Origin: Acidobacteriota bacterium
GTDB taxonomy: Bacteria > Acidobacteriota > Terriglobia > Bryobacterales > Bryobacteraceae
Direction: 5' to 3'
DNA length: 64,000 bases
Assembly: GCA_018268935.1 (NCBI GenBank)
Contig: JAFDVS010000051.1
Location: 3,535-67,534, forward strand
Each line of letters opens with the position of its first letter. The stretch's first letter is position 1. Below the pieces are notes generated by a model. The model made no database searches. It had not been told where the DNA came from and saw only the letters and a list, made by a program, of their open reading frames with translations. Positions 1 through 8,701 of the stretch are shown here, piece by piece. The translations under genes were made by a program, and so were the position numbers.

Positions 1-1
1 C

Positions 2-1468
2 CCCGTCGATCGCTACGACCGCGCCTCCAACTTCGTCGCCGAATTCAACAAGATCGTCATCGCCGATGACCGCGCCATCCCCAATCTCCAGGCCCGGCTC
101 GCCCAGTACAACGTCCAGAACAAAGTGGTTCTTGCCAGAGATGTCGGCTACCCCCGCGCCCTCGTCTACACCGACAAGATCAATCTCGCTCCACGCCTCG
201 GCTTCGCCTGGCGCGTTCCCGGCAAACGCACCACGGTGTTCCGTGGAGGCTACGGCGTCTTTTACACGAGTCACCTCCTCAATCCCATCAAAGACAGCCT
301 CATGACCGGCTTCCCGTTTTCCGTGAACCAGACCTTCTCCCGCCTCGCCTCCAACGTCAACCTGGTCACCCTATCCAATCCCTTCCCCGATTCCCGCGCC
401 ACCGAAGGCAACTCCACCAACTCCAACGGCTACGACCCGCGTCCTCCGCTCGGCTACCTCCAGAGCTACTCCCTCACCATCGAGCGGGAACTCGGCGCAG
501 GCTTGGCTATTGAGACCGCCTACGTCGGCTCCAAAGGCACACACCTCGGCCGCCGCTACGACCTCAATCAGCCCATCCGCTCCCTCGCCATGTACCAGGC
601 AGGCGTCGCCTTCCCGCGCCCCATCTCCGGCATCAACACCATCAACTACTATTCCTTCGGCTCCAATTCCAACTTCAACGCCGGCCAGATCTCTCTCCGC
701 AAGCGCTCCCGAGGCATGTTCTTCCGCGCCAACTACACCTTCGGCAAATCCATCGACGACGCGTCCCAGTTGAATGGCAACTCCACCGGCGGCTTTGCCA
801 ACGCTCAGAACTCGCAGGATCTGAAAAGCGAGCGCGCCCGTTCCGACTTCGACCGCCGCCACGTCATCACCGGAGTCTTCTCCTCGCCCCTCCCCTTCGG
901 CAAAGGCCGCCGCTTCTTCTCCGCCACCAAAGGCTGGCGCAACGGCATCATCGGCGGTTGGAACATGTCCGGCAGCGCCACATACTACAGCGGCCAGTCT
1001 TTCACCATCACCACTGCGGGCATCGACGCCAACCTCGGCGAATCGCTCCGTCCCAACCGCATCGGCACAGGCCTCCAACCCGACATCCCCGGCGCCGGCC
1101 GCCGCGGCGTCGATTACCCCTGGTTCAAACTCGACGATTTCGAAAAGGTCCCCCGCTGCCAGGCCCGCGACGTCTGTGAAACCAGCGCCTACGGTTTCAC
1201 CCCCTTTGCCTTCGGCAACGCAGGCCGCAACATTCTCGACGGCCCCGCTCAGCACTTCATCAACATCGCCATGCTGAAGAACTTCCGTTTCGAAAGCGGC
1301 AAAAACTTCCAGTTCCGCTACGAACTCTTCAACATCATGAATCACGCCAATTTCCAACTCCCCGACCGCGAATTCAACGCCCTCGGCGGTGGCCTCATCA
1401 CCGGCGTCAACGATCGCGGCCGCGGCGGCCCCCGCGTCATGCAAGTCGCCCTCAAGTTTGAGTTCTGA
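2..1468 (+). CDS. Oar-like TonB-dependent receptor, C-terminal part (5' end outside window)
   Basis: The reading frame is open from the first bases of the window, so this is the last 488 residues of a larger gene. It matches the C-terminal beta-barrel half of acidobacterial Oar-like receptors (usual total 1000-1200 residues): a segment resembling LAPRLGFAWR followed by a glycine/tyrosine GGYGVFYTS stretch, an ETAYVGSKGTHL segment, a RRHVITGVFSSPLPFGKGR segment, and an end in alternating residues closing on phenylalanine (VALKFEF), as in outer-membrane barrels. The likely role is uptake or binding of a large substrate at the outer membrane. The N-terminal carboxypeptidase-regulatory domain and plug are not visible, so substrate cannot be judged. 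A 240-base gap separates it from the next gene on the same strand. Confidence 0.85.
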   Translation, partial: PVDRYDRASNFVAEFNKIVIADDRAIPNLQARLAQYNVQNKVVLARDVGYPRALVYTDKINLAPRLGFAWRVPGKRTTVFRGGYGVFYTSHLLNPIKDSLMTGFPFSVNQTFSRLASNVNLVTLSNPFPDSRATEGNSTNSNGYDPRPPLGYLQSYSLTIERELGAGLAIETAYVGSKGTHLGRRYDLNQPIRSLAMYQAGVAFPRPISGINTINYYSFGSNSNFNAGQISLRKRSRGMFFRANYTFGKSIDDASQLNGNSTGGFANAQNSQDLKSERARSDFDRRHVITGVFSSPLPFGKGRRFFSATKGWRNGIIGGWNMSGSATYYSGQSFTITTAGIDANLGESLRPNRIGTGLQPDIPGAGRRGVDYPWFKLDDFEKVPRCQARDVCETSAYGFTPFAFGNAGRNILDGPAQHFINIAMLKNFRFESGKNFQFRYELFNIMNHANFQLPDREFNALGGGLITGVNDRGRGGPRVMQVALKFEF

Positions 1469-1708
1469 GTGGTCGCAAAGAAGCTGTCGAACGGAACGCG
1501 CCCAGCGCGAAGCCCTCTCCGAAGACATTCTCAACCCTCTACCCCTGCTCCGCAATGGATGGATCGACGCCGAGCGAGGCATCCGCCTGCCCGGCGAGGG
1601 TGTCCGCTTTGCTCGCGTCACAAGCGTGCAGATCCTGGGAGTCGGCGGACGTCCGCCATAGCGATCCCGCCTACAGTTCCTCTCCCCCACCGCCGAATAT
1701 CTGAATGA

Positions 1709-2980
1709 ATGGATAATCGAACACTGCGCCGATGGGCCTCCATCGCCATCGGTATCCTTCTGTCTGCCGTCCTCTTCCTCGGCCCCAACTTCATCTCCCC
1801 AGGGCTCGGCTGCTTCATCGCCTTCCTCATCGGCGCCGCCACCTTCACCTGGGAGCAGTTCACCAAACCCAACCACGATTTCGCGCGCCTCGCCCACGCC
1901 GCCAAAGCCGCCCTCAGCGAAGGCTATTGGATGATCGCCGAATCGAAAGCCCGCGAAGCTCTCGCCCTCGCCGCCAAGCTCCGCACCAAACAAACCGAAG
2001 CCACCCTCGCCGCCGGAATCCTCCTCACCACTTCCCTCAACGCCATGCGCCGCTGGCTCGATGCCTGCAACGCCGCAGAGGAAATCCTCGCCCGCGTCCC
2101 CACCGGCCGCACCTCCCACGACGCTACTGCCCTCGCCTCCATCCACAAATCCCACGCCGAAGCGCTCCTCCACCTCGGCCGCTTTCCCGAAGCCACCGAA
2201 GCCGCCCGCCAATGCATTCAATGGGCGCAGCAGGGCTCCGATACCGCCAAACTCTTCCAACACGAACTCGAAGCCGACCTCTGCCGCCATCAGGGGGATT
2301 ACCGCCGCATGCTCTCCCATCTCAAGCAACTCGAAGATCTCGTCGAAACCTCCACGAATCCCGCCATCCAGGACACGCTCGCCAGCGTCTGGCTGCATCA
2401 GTCCACCGCCTACATCGACACCTTCCAACCTGCCCGCGCCATGCTCCTCCTGGAAAAGGCGCTCTCCCGCTCGCAATCCACGCCCATCGTCAACGGTGTC
2501 CTGCTCACCCTAAAAGGCTCCACCCTCGACGATCTGCAGCGCCCCGCCGAAGCCCAGTCCACGCACCACGAATCCCTCCGCGTCTTCGAGCATCATATGC
2601 CGCCCGACGACCCGCGCCTCGCTTATCCGCTCCTCAACCTCGCGGACAGCTATGCCCGAGCAGGCGATCTGCCCGCTGCCATGCCGTTGGTCTCCCGCAT
2701 CCAGGCTCTCGAACCCACCCTCGACGATTCCGAACGCCGCAGCTATCTCGAACTCCGTGGCCTCATCGCCCTCCGATCCGGCAACCCCGCCGAAGCCGAG
2801 CAAATCCTTCGCGAAGCCCTTCGCCAGCAGGAAGCCCGCACCAATCCCACCCATCCGGACCTCGTCCGCATCCTCGAACATCTCGCTATCGCACTCGAAA
2901 GCCAAGGACGTACCGAAGAGGCCGCCGCACTCGAAGCCCGCCACAAGGCCATCCGTGAGGCATACGCCGATGTCGAATAA
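1709..2980 (+). CDS. TPR-repeat protein with N-terminal membrane segment
   Basis: This 423-residue protein has hydrophobic stretches at about residues 10-45, which could form one or two membrane helices. The rest (about 55-415) is helical with repeated TPR-like A/L/Y patterns, for example the segments around ARLAHAAKAAL, AEALLHLGRFPEATEAARQC, YPLLNLADSYARAGDLPAA and LEHLAIALESQGRTEEAA. It therefore looks like a membrane-anchored TPR scaffold, but whether the repeats face the cytoplasm or periplasm is unclear. Its stop overlaps the start of the following membrane-protein gene by 11 bases, which implies translational coupling and a joint function. No enzyme motif was seen. Confidence 0.75.
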   Translation: MDNRTLRRWASIAIGILLSAVLFLGPNFISPGLGCFIAFLIGAATFTWEQFTKPNHDFARLAHAAKAALSEGYWMIAESKAREALALAAKLRTKQTEATLAAGILLTTSLNAMRRWLDACNAAEEILARVPTGRTSHDATALASIHKSHAEALLHLGRFPEATEAARQCIQWAQQGSDTAKLFQHELEADLCRHQGDYRRMLSHLKQLEDLVETSTNPAIQDTLASVWLHQSTAYIDTFQPARAMLLLEKALSRSQSTPIVNGVLLTLKGSTLDDLQRPAEAQSTHHESLRVFEHHMPPDDPRLAYPLLNLADSYARAGDLPAAMPLVSRIQALEPTLDDSERRSYLELRGLIALRSGNPAEAEQILREALRQQEARTNPTHPDLVRILEHLAIALESQGRTEEAAALEARHKAIREAYADVE

Positions 2981-4391
2981 ATTCCTCGGCCCCATTATCG
3001 CCATCCTCCTGCTCGCCATCGAAACGCCTGTGCTCATTCGCACCGCCATCCAGGCGCAGCAGCGCGACACCCGCCAACCACGCCCTTTCAGTATCAAGAT
3101 CTTCGAGCCCGTCATCAACACACCAGTCCCTAGTGGCGAAAATCTCTATCACTCAGACCGGGTCATCGAAATCGACGGCCACCCCATTCTCAATCGCGCC
3201 GATTTCGAAGAAGCCATGCTCGCCGCCGAACCTCGCGGCAGCGCCACCGTCCTCGTTGAGCATTATCCCGACGACGACGAACCCTGGCAGGAGACCGCCA
3301 TCGCCACCTTCCGCCGCCAACCAGGTTCCTTCCTCATGGACAGCCTCGCCACCACCGCCTGGTTCTCCGCCGTCATCTGGCCGGCAGTCTGCGTTCTCCT
3401 CGCTGCCGCTGTGCTCGCCGTCAATTCCTCCAGCCGCCGCGCCTGGCTCGCCGCGCTCGTCCTCACCGGGGCAGGCCATTTCTCCTGGGTCGTTACATCG
3501 CCCTACGTCTGGTCCGAACCCCTCCGCACGCTGATGGTCGTCTACAGTGCGGCCATTGCCGCCGCCGGCCCCATCGCTCTCTTTGCCGCCGCCATCGTCT
3601 GGCCCGGCGCCCAGGAACGCCCCTGGCATCGCTGGATCTGGCGCACCGGCATTGCCTGGACCGCCGCCTCCGTCGCCGTCCGCCTCGCCGAAAAATCCTC
3701 CTACGCCCTGCTTGCACCGTTCACATTCTTCGACTCCATCTTCGGCTCCGGAACCTTTCTCCTCGTCATGATCGCCGGCATCACCACCGCCATTCGCTGG
3801 TCCGGAAAGCACCGGCAGGATCAATCCCCCTTGCATCGCTCCATGGCCACCGTGCTTCGCCGTGGCGTCTGGGCTTTCCAACTCAGCCTCGGCGTTCTCT
3901 TCATCTTCCTGCCCCGCTTCCTCGAGTTCGAAACCGTCCTCCAATTAAAGCCCATCGTTTGGATCCTCTATCTCGCCTGCCTCGGCTTCCCGCTCTCCCT
4001 CGCCTGGGTCGGCGCCCAACGCGACGGCGCTCCCATCGAAGTGGCTCCGCTCCCCCAAGCCGGCGGCTGGCCCGAACTCTTCGCCGCCGCCCGCCAAACC
4101 GCGCACGACAGCATCGGCCTTCAACTCCTCGCCCTCTACGGCCCGGCCGATGACGAACTCCGCGTCCAGGCCGCCGTCCCCGGTGCCATGCACTGGGCAC
4201 CCATCAAACCCGATGCGCCACCCCGCAGCGCCGTTGTCCAATGGGTCGCCTTCCCCCAAGGCTTCTTCGCCCTCGAAAGCGCTCCCATCGAAGACCGCCA
4301 GCGCGAAGCCTTACAACAGCTCGCCAACCAGGTTTCCGAACAGGCCCAGCACTTCACCTCTCGCGCATCACCCACCCAGCAAGCCTTCTGA
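2970..4391 (+). CDS. Polytopic membrane protein with N-terminal PDZ-like segment
   Basis: I place the start at the ATG inside the end of the preceding TPR gene, because it gives a normal N-terminal membrane anchor (MSNKFLGPIIAILLLAIETPVL). The protein has 473 residues. Residues about 55-95 (LYHSDRVIEIDGHPILNRADFEEAM) read like the ligand loop of a PDZ domain. About six membrane helices follow between roughly 120 and 345, then a soluble C-terminal region of about 125 residues. This layout resembles the sensory N-terminus of PDZ-containing membrane sensors, but no kinase, GGDEF or phosphatase motif is present. With the TPR gene it may form a two-protein membrane complex; the function is unknown. 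Confidence 0.7.
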   Translation: MSNKFLGPIIAILLLAIETPVLIRTAIQAQQRDTRQPRPFSIKIFEPVINTPVPSGENLYHSDRVIEIDGHPILNRADFEEAMLAAEPRGSATVLVEHYPDDDEPWQETAIATFRRQPGSFLMDSLATTAWFSAVIWPAVCVLLAAAVLAVNSSSRRAWLAALVLTGAGHFSWVVTSPYVWSEPLRTLMVVYSAAIAAAGPIALFAAAIVWPGAQERPWHRWIWRTGIAWTAASVAVRLAEKSSYALLAPFTFFDSIFGSGTFLLVMIAGITTAIRWSGKHRQDQSPLHRSMATVLRRGVWAFQLSLGVLFIFLPRFLEFETVLQLKPIVWILYLACLGFPLSLAWVGAQRDGAPIEVAPLPQAGGWPELFAAARQTAHDSIGLQLLALYGPADDELRVQAAVPGAMHWAPIKPDAPPRSAVVQWVAFPQGFFALESAPIEDRQREALQQLANQVSEQAQHFTSRASPTQQAF

Positions 4392-4416
4392 AGAAACTGC
4401 CACTTCATCCCAGGCC

Positions 4417-6660
4417 TCACTTCCGAGGCAGCGCAAACACCACGTAGCCCTTCGGCAAGTCCGTCCGCAGCCCGGTCTTCACCGCCGCATGGCCCGGATG
4501 CCCGCCCCCCGGTGTCACGCTCGATGATGCCGACACCACCAGATACTGTCTCCCGCCCGCCTCATACATCGATGGAACGCCTTCCGCACCCGCCGGCAGC
4601 GTCGCCGTCCACAACACCTTGCCCGTCTCCTCATCCAGCGCGCGCAGCTTGCCGTCACTCGCCCCAATGAAGATCAGCCCCGTCGACGTCACAATCATCC
4701 CGTGATGCTCCGCCATAAAAGCGCCCGTATCCTTCGCGCCCTGCGCTGCCGCCGCGGCATCCTGACCAAGCGGCACGGTCCACTTAATGGTTCCCGCGTT
4801 CAAATCGTACGCCACCACTTGCGACCATGGCGGACCCAGAACATAAGGCTGATTCGGATACAACCCCCAATCCGTGTAATAACGCACGCGAGGCGTATCG
4901 CTTCCCGCCGGATAATCCGGCCCGCCGAGCGGCGTGTACCGCTCCGAAGTGTTCTCCCTCACCACCAACCCGCCCGGCGCGCCGCCTGTGGCAACCACCG
5001 GCCCTCCCCGAGCCACCTTCTGCTCTACAGCCACCGCGGCCGGCGCCTTCACCCGGCTCAGAAGCTCGTAAAGCTCTTTCACTTCCCCATCGTCCAGATT
5101 CCGGAAAGCCGGCATCTTCCCGCGTCCGTTCCGCACCGCAATTTGAAACGACTCCAGCGTCATCCGCTTCCCGACAGCCGCCAGCGCCGGCGGCCCCGAT
5201 CCCGCGCGAACACCGTTCTCCCCATGACACGCCTGGCACCGCGCCTCGTACAACCCCTTCGCCCCCGACCCGCTGCTCCGCTTCGCCAGCGGATCCTCCA
5301 ACCCCAACTTGTAGATCGTGGGCCAATTCTGCGTGTTCAGATACATCAGCCCCTTGCTCGGATTCACCGCCCCGCTCCCCCAATTCGATCCGCCCCGCGC
5401 CCCCGGCATCGAGATCGTCTCCGTCAAGCCCGGCGGTGTGTACAACCCTTCGTTGCGCATCTTCCCAATGCGCTCCTTCCACGCCGCCCGCTCCGCATCC
5501 GACAAAATATACGGGTTTACATCGTCCGCCGATGCCGTCTGCCGCGCAAACGGTGGCGGAGCCGTGGGGAACGGCTGCGTCGGCCACGCCTGCTCTCCGG
5601 GCATCAGGCTCTTCGCTACCGGCCGCTCCTCAATTGGCCACAGCGGCTTCCCGCTCACCCGGTCAAATACGTAAAGAAATCCCTGCTTGCTCGATTGCGC
5701 CACCGCGTCCACGCGCTTCCCTTCGTGCGTCACCGTCAGCAATTGCGGAGCCGCCGTCGTGTCGTAATCCCACAAATCGTGATGCACCAGTTGGAAATGC
5801 CACAGCCGTTTCCCGGTGCGCGCATCCAATGCCACGATGCTATTGGAAAACAGGTTCATCCCAATGCGGTCCGCCCCATAGTAATCGTAGGTCGGCGATC
5901 CGGTGGGAAAATACGCGATCCCGCGCTTCACGTCCACCGTAATCTCCCCCCACGTGTTCGCCCCGCCCGAGTATTTCCACGCATCCTTCGGCCACGTCTC
6001 ATACCCGAACTCGCCCGGATGCGGAATTGTGTGAAAGCTCCACACCAGCTTGCCCGTGATCACGTGGTACGCCCGGATATCGCCCGGCGGCGCCAGATAC
6101 TGCTCGCCCGGTGTCGACCCCATCAGGATCAGATCCTCGAACACCCGCCCCGGTGTGTCCGTCTGAATCCGTGGAACGGTCTTCGGATCGCGCCCCAATC
6201 CTTCCCGCAGATCCACCAGCCCCTTCTTCCCGAACGTCAGAATCGACTTCCCCGTCCGCGCATCAATCTGCTGCAGGTAGTCGTTGATCGCGAAAATCAG
6301 CCGCCGGTCCTTGCGGTCCTTGCTTTCCCAATACGCCACCCCGCGCGTCGACAAGCCCGGAAGGTTCTCGTGAATCCAGATCTCTTTCCCCGTCGCCGCA
6401 TCCAGCGCCACCAGTGAGCTGTTCCTCGCCAGAACATACATCACGCCATCCACCACCACCGGGTTGAACAGGTAGGCATGATTGTCCCCTGTCGGATACA
6501 CCCAGGCCACGTCCAACTGGCCTACGTTCCCCTTGTGGATCTGCTTCAGGTCAACGAAGTGAGACGAATCCGGACCCCCGCCATAATCGGCCCAATTCTT
6601 CGGGTTCTTCCCCGCCGAATCGGCCCCGGCCGCGGCAGTCCCCCAAACCAGGAAGAGCAT
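4417..6660 (-). CDS. PQQ-dependent dehydrogenase with inserted cytochrome c domain
   Basis: This 747-residue protein is predicted to be a periplasmic quinoprotein dehydrogenase that oxidises an alcohol or sugar and passes electrons to its own haem. It shows repeated propeller blades typical of PQQ enzymes (VALDAATGKEIWIHE, VVALDARTGKRLWHFQ, LRALDEETGKVLWTATL) and a single CxxCH haem motif (CQACHG) placed between blades, followed by a Met-containing region (GKMPAFRNL). I chose the ATG at 6660 because it is preceded by GGAAG and opens a short hydrophobic leader (MLFLVWGTAAAGA). Alternatives are an ATG at 6720 and a GTG at 6744 that would overlap the DUF2200 stop. The two genes are probably co-transcribed. 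Substrate is unknown. Confidence 0.85.
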   Translation of the reverse strand: MLFLVWGTAAAGADSAGKNPKNWADYGGGPDSSHFVDLKQIHKGNVGQLDVAWVYPTGDNHAYLFNPVVVDGVMYVLARNSSLVALDAATGKEIWIHENLPGLSTRGVAYWESKDRKDRRLIFAINDYLQQIDARTGKSILTFGKKGLVDLREGLGRDPKTVPRIQTDTPGRVFEDLILMGSTPGEQYLAPPGDIRAYHVITGKLVWSFHTIPHPGEFGYETWPKDAWKYSGGANTWGEITVDVKRGIAYFPTGSPTYDYYGADRIGMNLFSNSIVALDARTGKRLWHFQLVHHDLWDYDTTAAPQLLTVTHEGKRVDAVAQSSKQGFLYVFDRVSGKPLWPIEERPVAKSLMPGEQAWPTQPFPTAPPPFARQTASADDVNPYILSDAERAAWKERIGKMRNEGLYTPPGLTETISMPGARGGSNWGSGAVNPSKGLMYLNTQNWPTIYKLGLEDPLAKRSSGSGAKGLYEARCQACHGENGVRAGSGPPALAAVGKRMTLESFQIAVRNGRGKMPAFRNLDDGEVKELYELLSRVKAPAAVAVEQKVARGGPVVATGGAPGGLVVRENTSERYTPLGGPDYPAGSDTPRVRYYTDWGLYPNQPYVLGPPWSQVVAYDLNAGTIKWTVPLGQDAAAAAQGAKDTGAFMAEHHGMIVTSTGLIFIGASDGKLRALDEETGKVLWTATLPAGAEGVPSMYEAGGRQYLVVSASSSVTPGGGHPGHAAVKTGLRTDLPKGYVVFALPRK

Positions 6661-6740
6661 CGCGGTCTTCCAACCGCGGTCGAAATGGAAAATCGATAGT
6701 GCTGGCACGGTGTGAACCATCCAGCCTATCAAGTTCCAGC

Positions 6741-7091
6741 TCACTTCCTCAGGATCTTGTCCATCGCCTTCCCCTTCGCCAGTTCATCCACCAGTTTGTC
6801 CAGGTACCGCACCTTCTGCATCAGCTTGTCTTCGATCTCCTCCACCCGGTAGCCGCAGATCACACCCGTTATCTTCGACGCGTTCGGATTGAGCCGCGGC
6901 GCCTGAGCGAAAAAAGTCTCGAAATCCACCCGCTGATCAATCACCTGTTGGAGCGCCGCTTCATCGTAGCCCGTCAGCCACTCGATGACCGCATGCAACT
7001 CTTCCTTCGTCCGCCCCTTCTTCTCCGCCTTCGCAACATAATGCGGATAGACGCTGGCGAACGTCATCCTGTATACCCTCGTGTTGTCCAT
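6741..7091 (-). CDS. DUF2200 family protein
   Basis: This 116-residue protein matches the whole length of the DUF2200 family: it starts [19 protein letters not shown], includes [18 protein letters not shown], and ends [11 protein letters not shown]. The family has no established biochemical role. I chose the ATG at 7091 because the family begins there; the longer reading upstream runs into the divergent marR promoter. It lies upstream of the PQQ dehydrogenase on the same strand and diverges from the MarR gene, with 77 bases between start codons, so the MarR operators could also act on it. Confidence 0.85.
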   Translation of the reverse strand: MDNTRVYRMTFASVYPHYVAKAEKKGRTKEELHAVIEWLTGYDEAALQQVIDQRVDFETFFAQAPRLNPNASKITGVICGYRVEEIEDKLMQKVRYLDKLVDELAKGKAMDKILRK

Positions 7092-7131
7092 TGTCCACCA
7101 TTCTACCGCTCCGCCCCGCCGCACTTCAGGT

Positions 7132-7176
7132 TTGACAACTAGTTTCCATGGAAAGTACAATAGTTTCCATGGAAAC
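7132..7176 (+). promoter_or_regulatory. marR promoter with twin palindromic operators
   Basis: A -35 hexamer TTGACA (7132-7137) is followed after 18 bases by a -10 TACAAT (7156-7161). Two identical 12-base perfect palindromes, TTTCCATGGAAA, lie at 7143-7154 (inside the spacer) and 7164-7175 (over the expected transcription start). Their centres are 21 bases apart, two helical turns, which suits two MarR dimers on one face of the DNA. The second palindrome contains the likely start codon at 7169. Autorepression is inferred. Confidence 0.75.
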
Positions 7177-7636
7177 AAAAACGCTGCCGCCTGCCTCCAT
7201 CCTCGAATCCCACTTCGGCTACTGGCTCCGCCTCGTTTCCAACCACGTCTCCACGGAGTTCAAACGCGCCCTCAACACCAGACATACCTCCGTTGCCGAA
7301 TGGGTGGTCCTCTGCCAGGTGCACGAACGCCCCGGCATCACCCCCGGCGAACTCGCCGCCGCCCTGTCGCTCACCCGCGGAGCCATCTCCAAAATCATCG
7401 ACAAACTCGAAGCCAAACGCTGGATCACCGAATCCACCAGTCCCGCCGACAGCCGCGTCCGCCACCACTCCCTCACCCGCTGGGGCAGCCGCGTCCTCCC
7501 CGAGTTGCAGCAGATCGCCGACCGCAATGATCACACGTTCTTTCATGTCTTGACCGAAGACGAGCGTGTCACTCTACAACGCCTGCTCCACAAACTGATC
7601 GAGAGCCATGCCAGCCAGGCCGTCCCGGTCGAATAG
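7169..7636 (+). CDS. MarR-family transcriptional regulator
   Basis: This 155-residue regulator has a winged-helix MarR core: a dimerisation helix ([22 protein letters not shown]), the recognition region [32 protein letters not shown], and the wing with [11 protein letters not shown], where the D-x-R signature is present. An upstream in-frame ATG at 7148 would add seven residues but lies before the expected transcription start, between the -35 and -10 hexamers, so I use the ATG at 7169. That start has almost no leader, so the mRNA is probably leaderless. The DUF1398 gene follows after 20 bases and is likely co-regulated. Confidence 0.85.
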   Translation: METKTLPPASILESHFGYWLRLVSNHVSTEFKRALNTRHTSVAEWVVLCQVHERPGITPGELAAALSLTRGAISKIIDKLEAKRWITESTSPADSRVRHHSLTRWGSRVLPELQQIADRNDHTFFHVLTEDERVTLQRLLHKLIESHASQAVPVE

Positions 7637-7656
7637 TCGCCACAAGGAGAAACAAA

Positions 7657-8073
7657 ATGAGCAAAGCAATCGAAATCCTCGAGGCCGCCTTGAAATCAGC
7701 CGCCGCCAATCGGCCCAAAGCAGGAGGTTTCCCCTATCTCGCCGAGACACTGCGCCTCGCCGGTGTCACCCGCAACCAATGGACTCTTCCCGCCTGCCAG
7801 AGTCTTTTCCTCACCAACGCCGGCCCCGTCGTGATCCAGGGCACGCCACTGGCCATGGGCATCACGGACGTCCCCGCATTTCACCGCGACGCCCTGATTG
7901 CGGCGTTGCGTAAGGATCAGGCCGGCGAGAGCACCTTTCAGGAATTCCTGGCATCTTCCTGGCGCGCCGGCGTGGTTCGTTATGACGTCGATTTCACCGC
8001 CCGCACAGTCACCTATTACGGCTGCCATGGCGAGCAGTACGTCGAAGCCTACCCCTCCGTCGAAGTTCTATAG
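7657..8073 (+). CDS. DUF1398 (YbcV-like) family protein
   Basis: This 138-residue protein matches the DUF1398 family along its length, including the C-terminal signature FTARTVTYYGCHGEQYVEAYP. The molecular function of the family is not established. A good Shine-Dalgarno sequence (AAGGAG) precedes the ATG by about eight bases, in contrast to the leaderless start of the upstream marR gene. Its position 20 bases behind marR suggests one transcript controlled by the twin palindromes. Confidence 0.85.
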   Translation: MSKAIEILEAALKSAAANRPKAGGFPYLAETLRLAGVTRNQWTLPACQSLFLTNAGPVVIQGTPLAMGITDVPAFHRDALIAALRKDQAGESTFQEFLASSWRAGVVRYDVDFTARTVTYYGCHGEQYVEAYPSVEVL

Positions 8074-8104
8074 TCATCGGTCTGCAACGCAAGTGGTCGC
8101 GCGA

Positions 8105-8698
8105 TTACGATTCCTTCTTCGACACAGACTCGGCGCCCGGTGGCTCACGGAACGGTTCCACCGCAATCCGCTCGTAACGCACCTCCAGCACAGTCAGATA
8201 CTCCGTGCCCCCCGGCGCGTGCAGCACCACCTCGTCGTCCTCCGCTGCTTTCATCAACGCCCGACCCAGCGGCGACACCCAACTGATGTGGTTCCGCTCC
8301 AGATCCACCTCATCCGCCCCCACGATGCTCACCACTCGCTCCGCCCCAGCGGCATTCGCAAACCGCACGGTTGCTCCGAAGAACACCCGCGCCGCCGCCT
8401 GCCCCGATCGCGGAGTCTCCGGGTCCACCACCTCCGCGGCTTCAATTCGCTTCGTCAGAAAGCGAATCCGTCCATCGATCTGCCGCAGCCTCCGCTTGCC
8501 GTACTGGTAGTCGGCGTTTTCACTCCGGTCGCCATTGCTCGCGGCCCAAGCCACCTTCTCCGTAACGGCCGGCCGTTCCCGCGTCAGCAGAAAACGGCAT
8601 TCCTCTTTGAGCCGCTGCAAGCCGCCCGGCGTGATGTAGTTCTTCCCCGGCGTCCCCGGCCCATCGGCTTGTGGTCTTCTCGTGAACCCTTGGCGCAT
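8105..8698 (-). CDS. greB: Transcript cleavage/elongation factor, GreB type
   Basis: This 197-residue protein has the two-domain Gre architecture: an N-terminal coiled coil that reaches into the RNA polymerase secondary channel and a C-terminal FKBP-like domain. The GreB signature is clear (NYITPGGLQRLKEE, then NGDRSENADYQYGKRRLRQID with the acidic D/E tip residues), and the C-terminal part has the expected ISWVSPLGRALMKA segment. It rescues backtracked RNA polymerase by stimulating transcript cleavage. N- and C-terminal tails of about 20 residues are longer than usual. It starts a few bases after the stop of the DEAD-box helicase gene and is probably in the same operon. Confidence 0.85.
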   Translation of the reverse strand: MRQGFTRRPQADGPGTPGKNYITPGGLQRLKEECRFLLTRERPAVTEKVAWAASNGDRSENADYQYGKRRLRQIDGRIRFLTKRIEAAEVVDPETPRSGQAAARVFFGATVRFANAAGAERVVSIVGADEVDLERNHISWVSPLGRALMKAAEDDEVVLHAPGGTEYLTVLEVRYERIAVEPFREPPGAESVSKKES

Positions 8699-8701
8699 CC
8701 C

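Noticed and set aside
371-2476. A 701-codon open frame on the minus strand opposite the receptor end and TPR gene
   Set aside because: Its product is a monotonous G/E/A/V-rich shadow of the C-rich plus-strand genes, crosses two well-supported genes, and shows no domain. Long antisense frames are common here because of the strong C over G bias.
4702-6417. A 571-codon plus-strand frame opposite the PQQ dehydrogenase
   Set aside because: The product is arginine/proline/histidine-rich without domains, while the minus strand encodes a clear PQQ/cytochrome c enzyme.
7148-7150. Upstream ATG as the marR start
   Set aside because: It lies between the -35 and -10 boxes, inside the first operator, so it would not be in the transcript.
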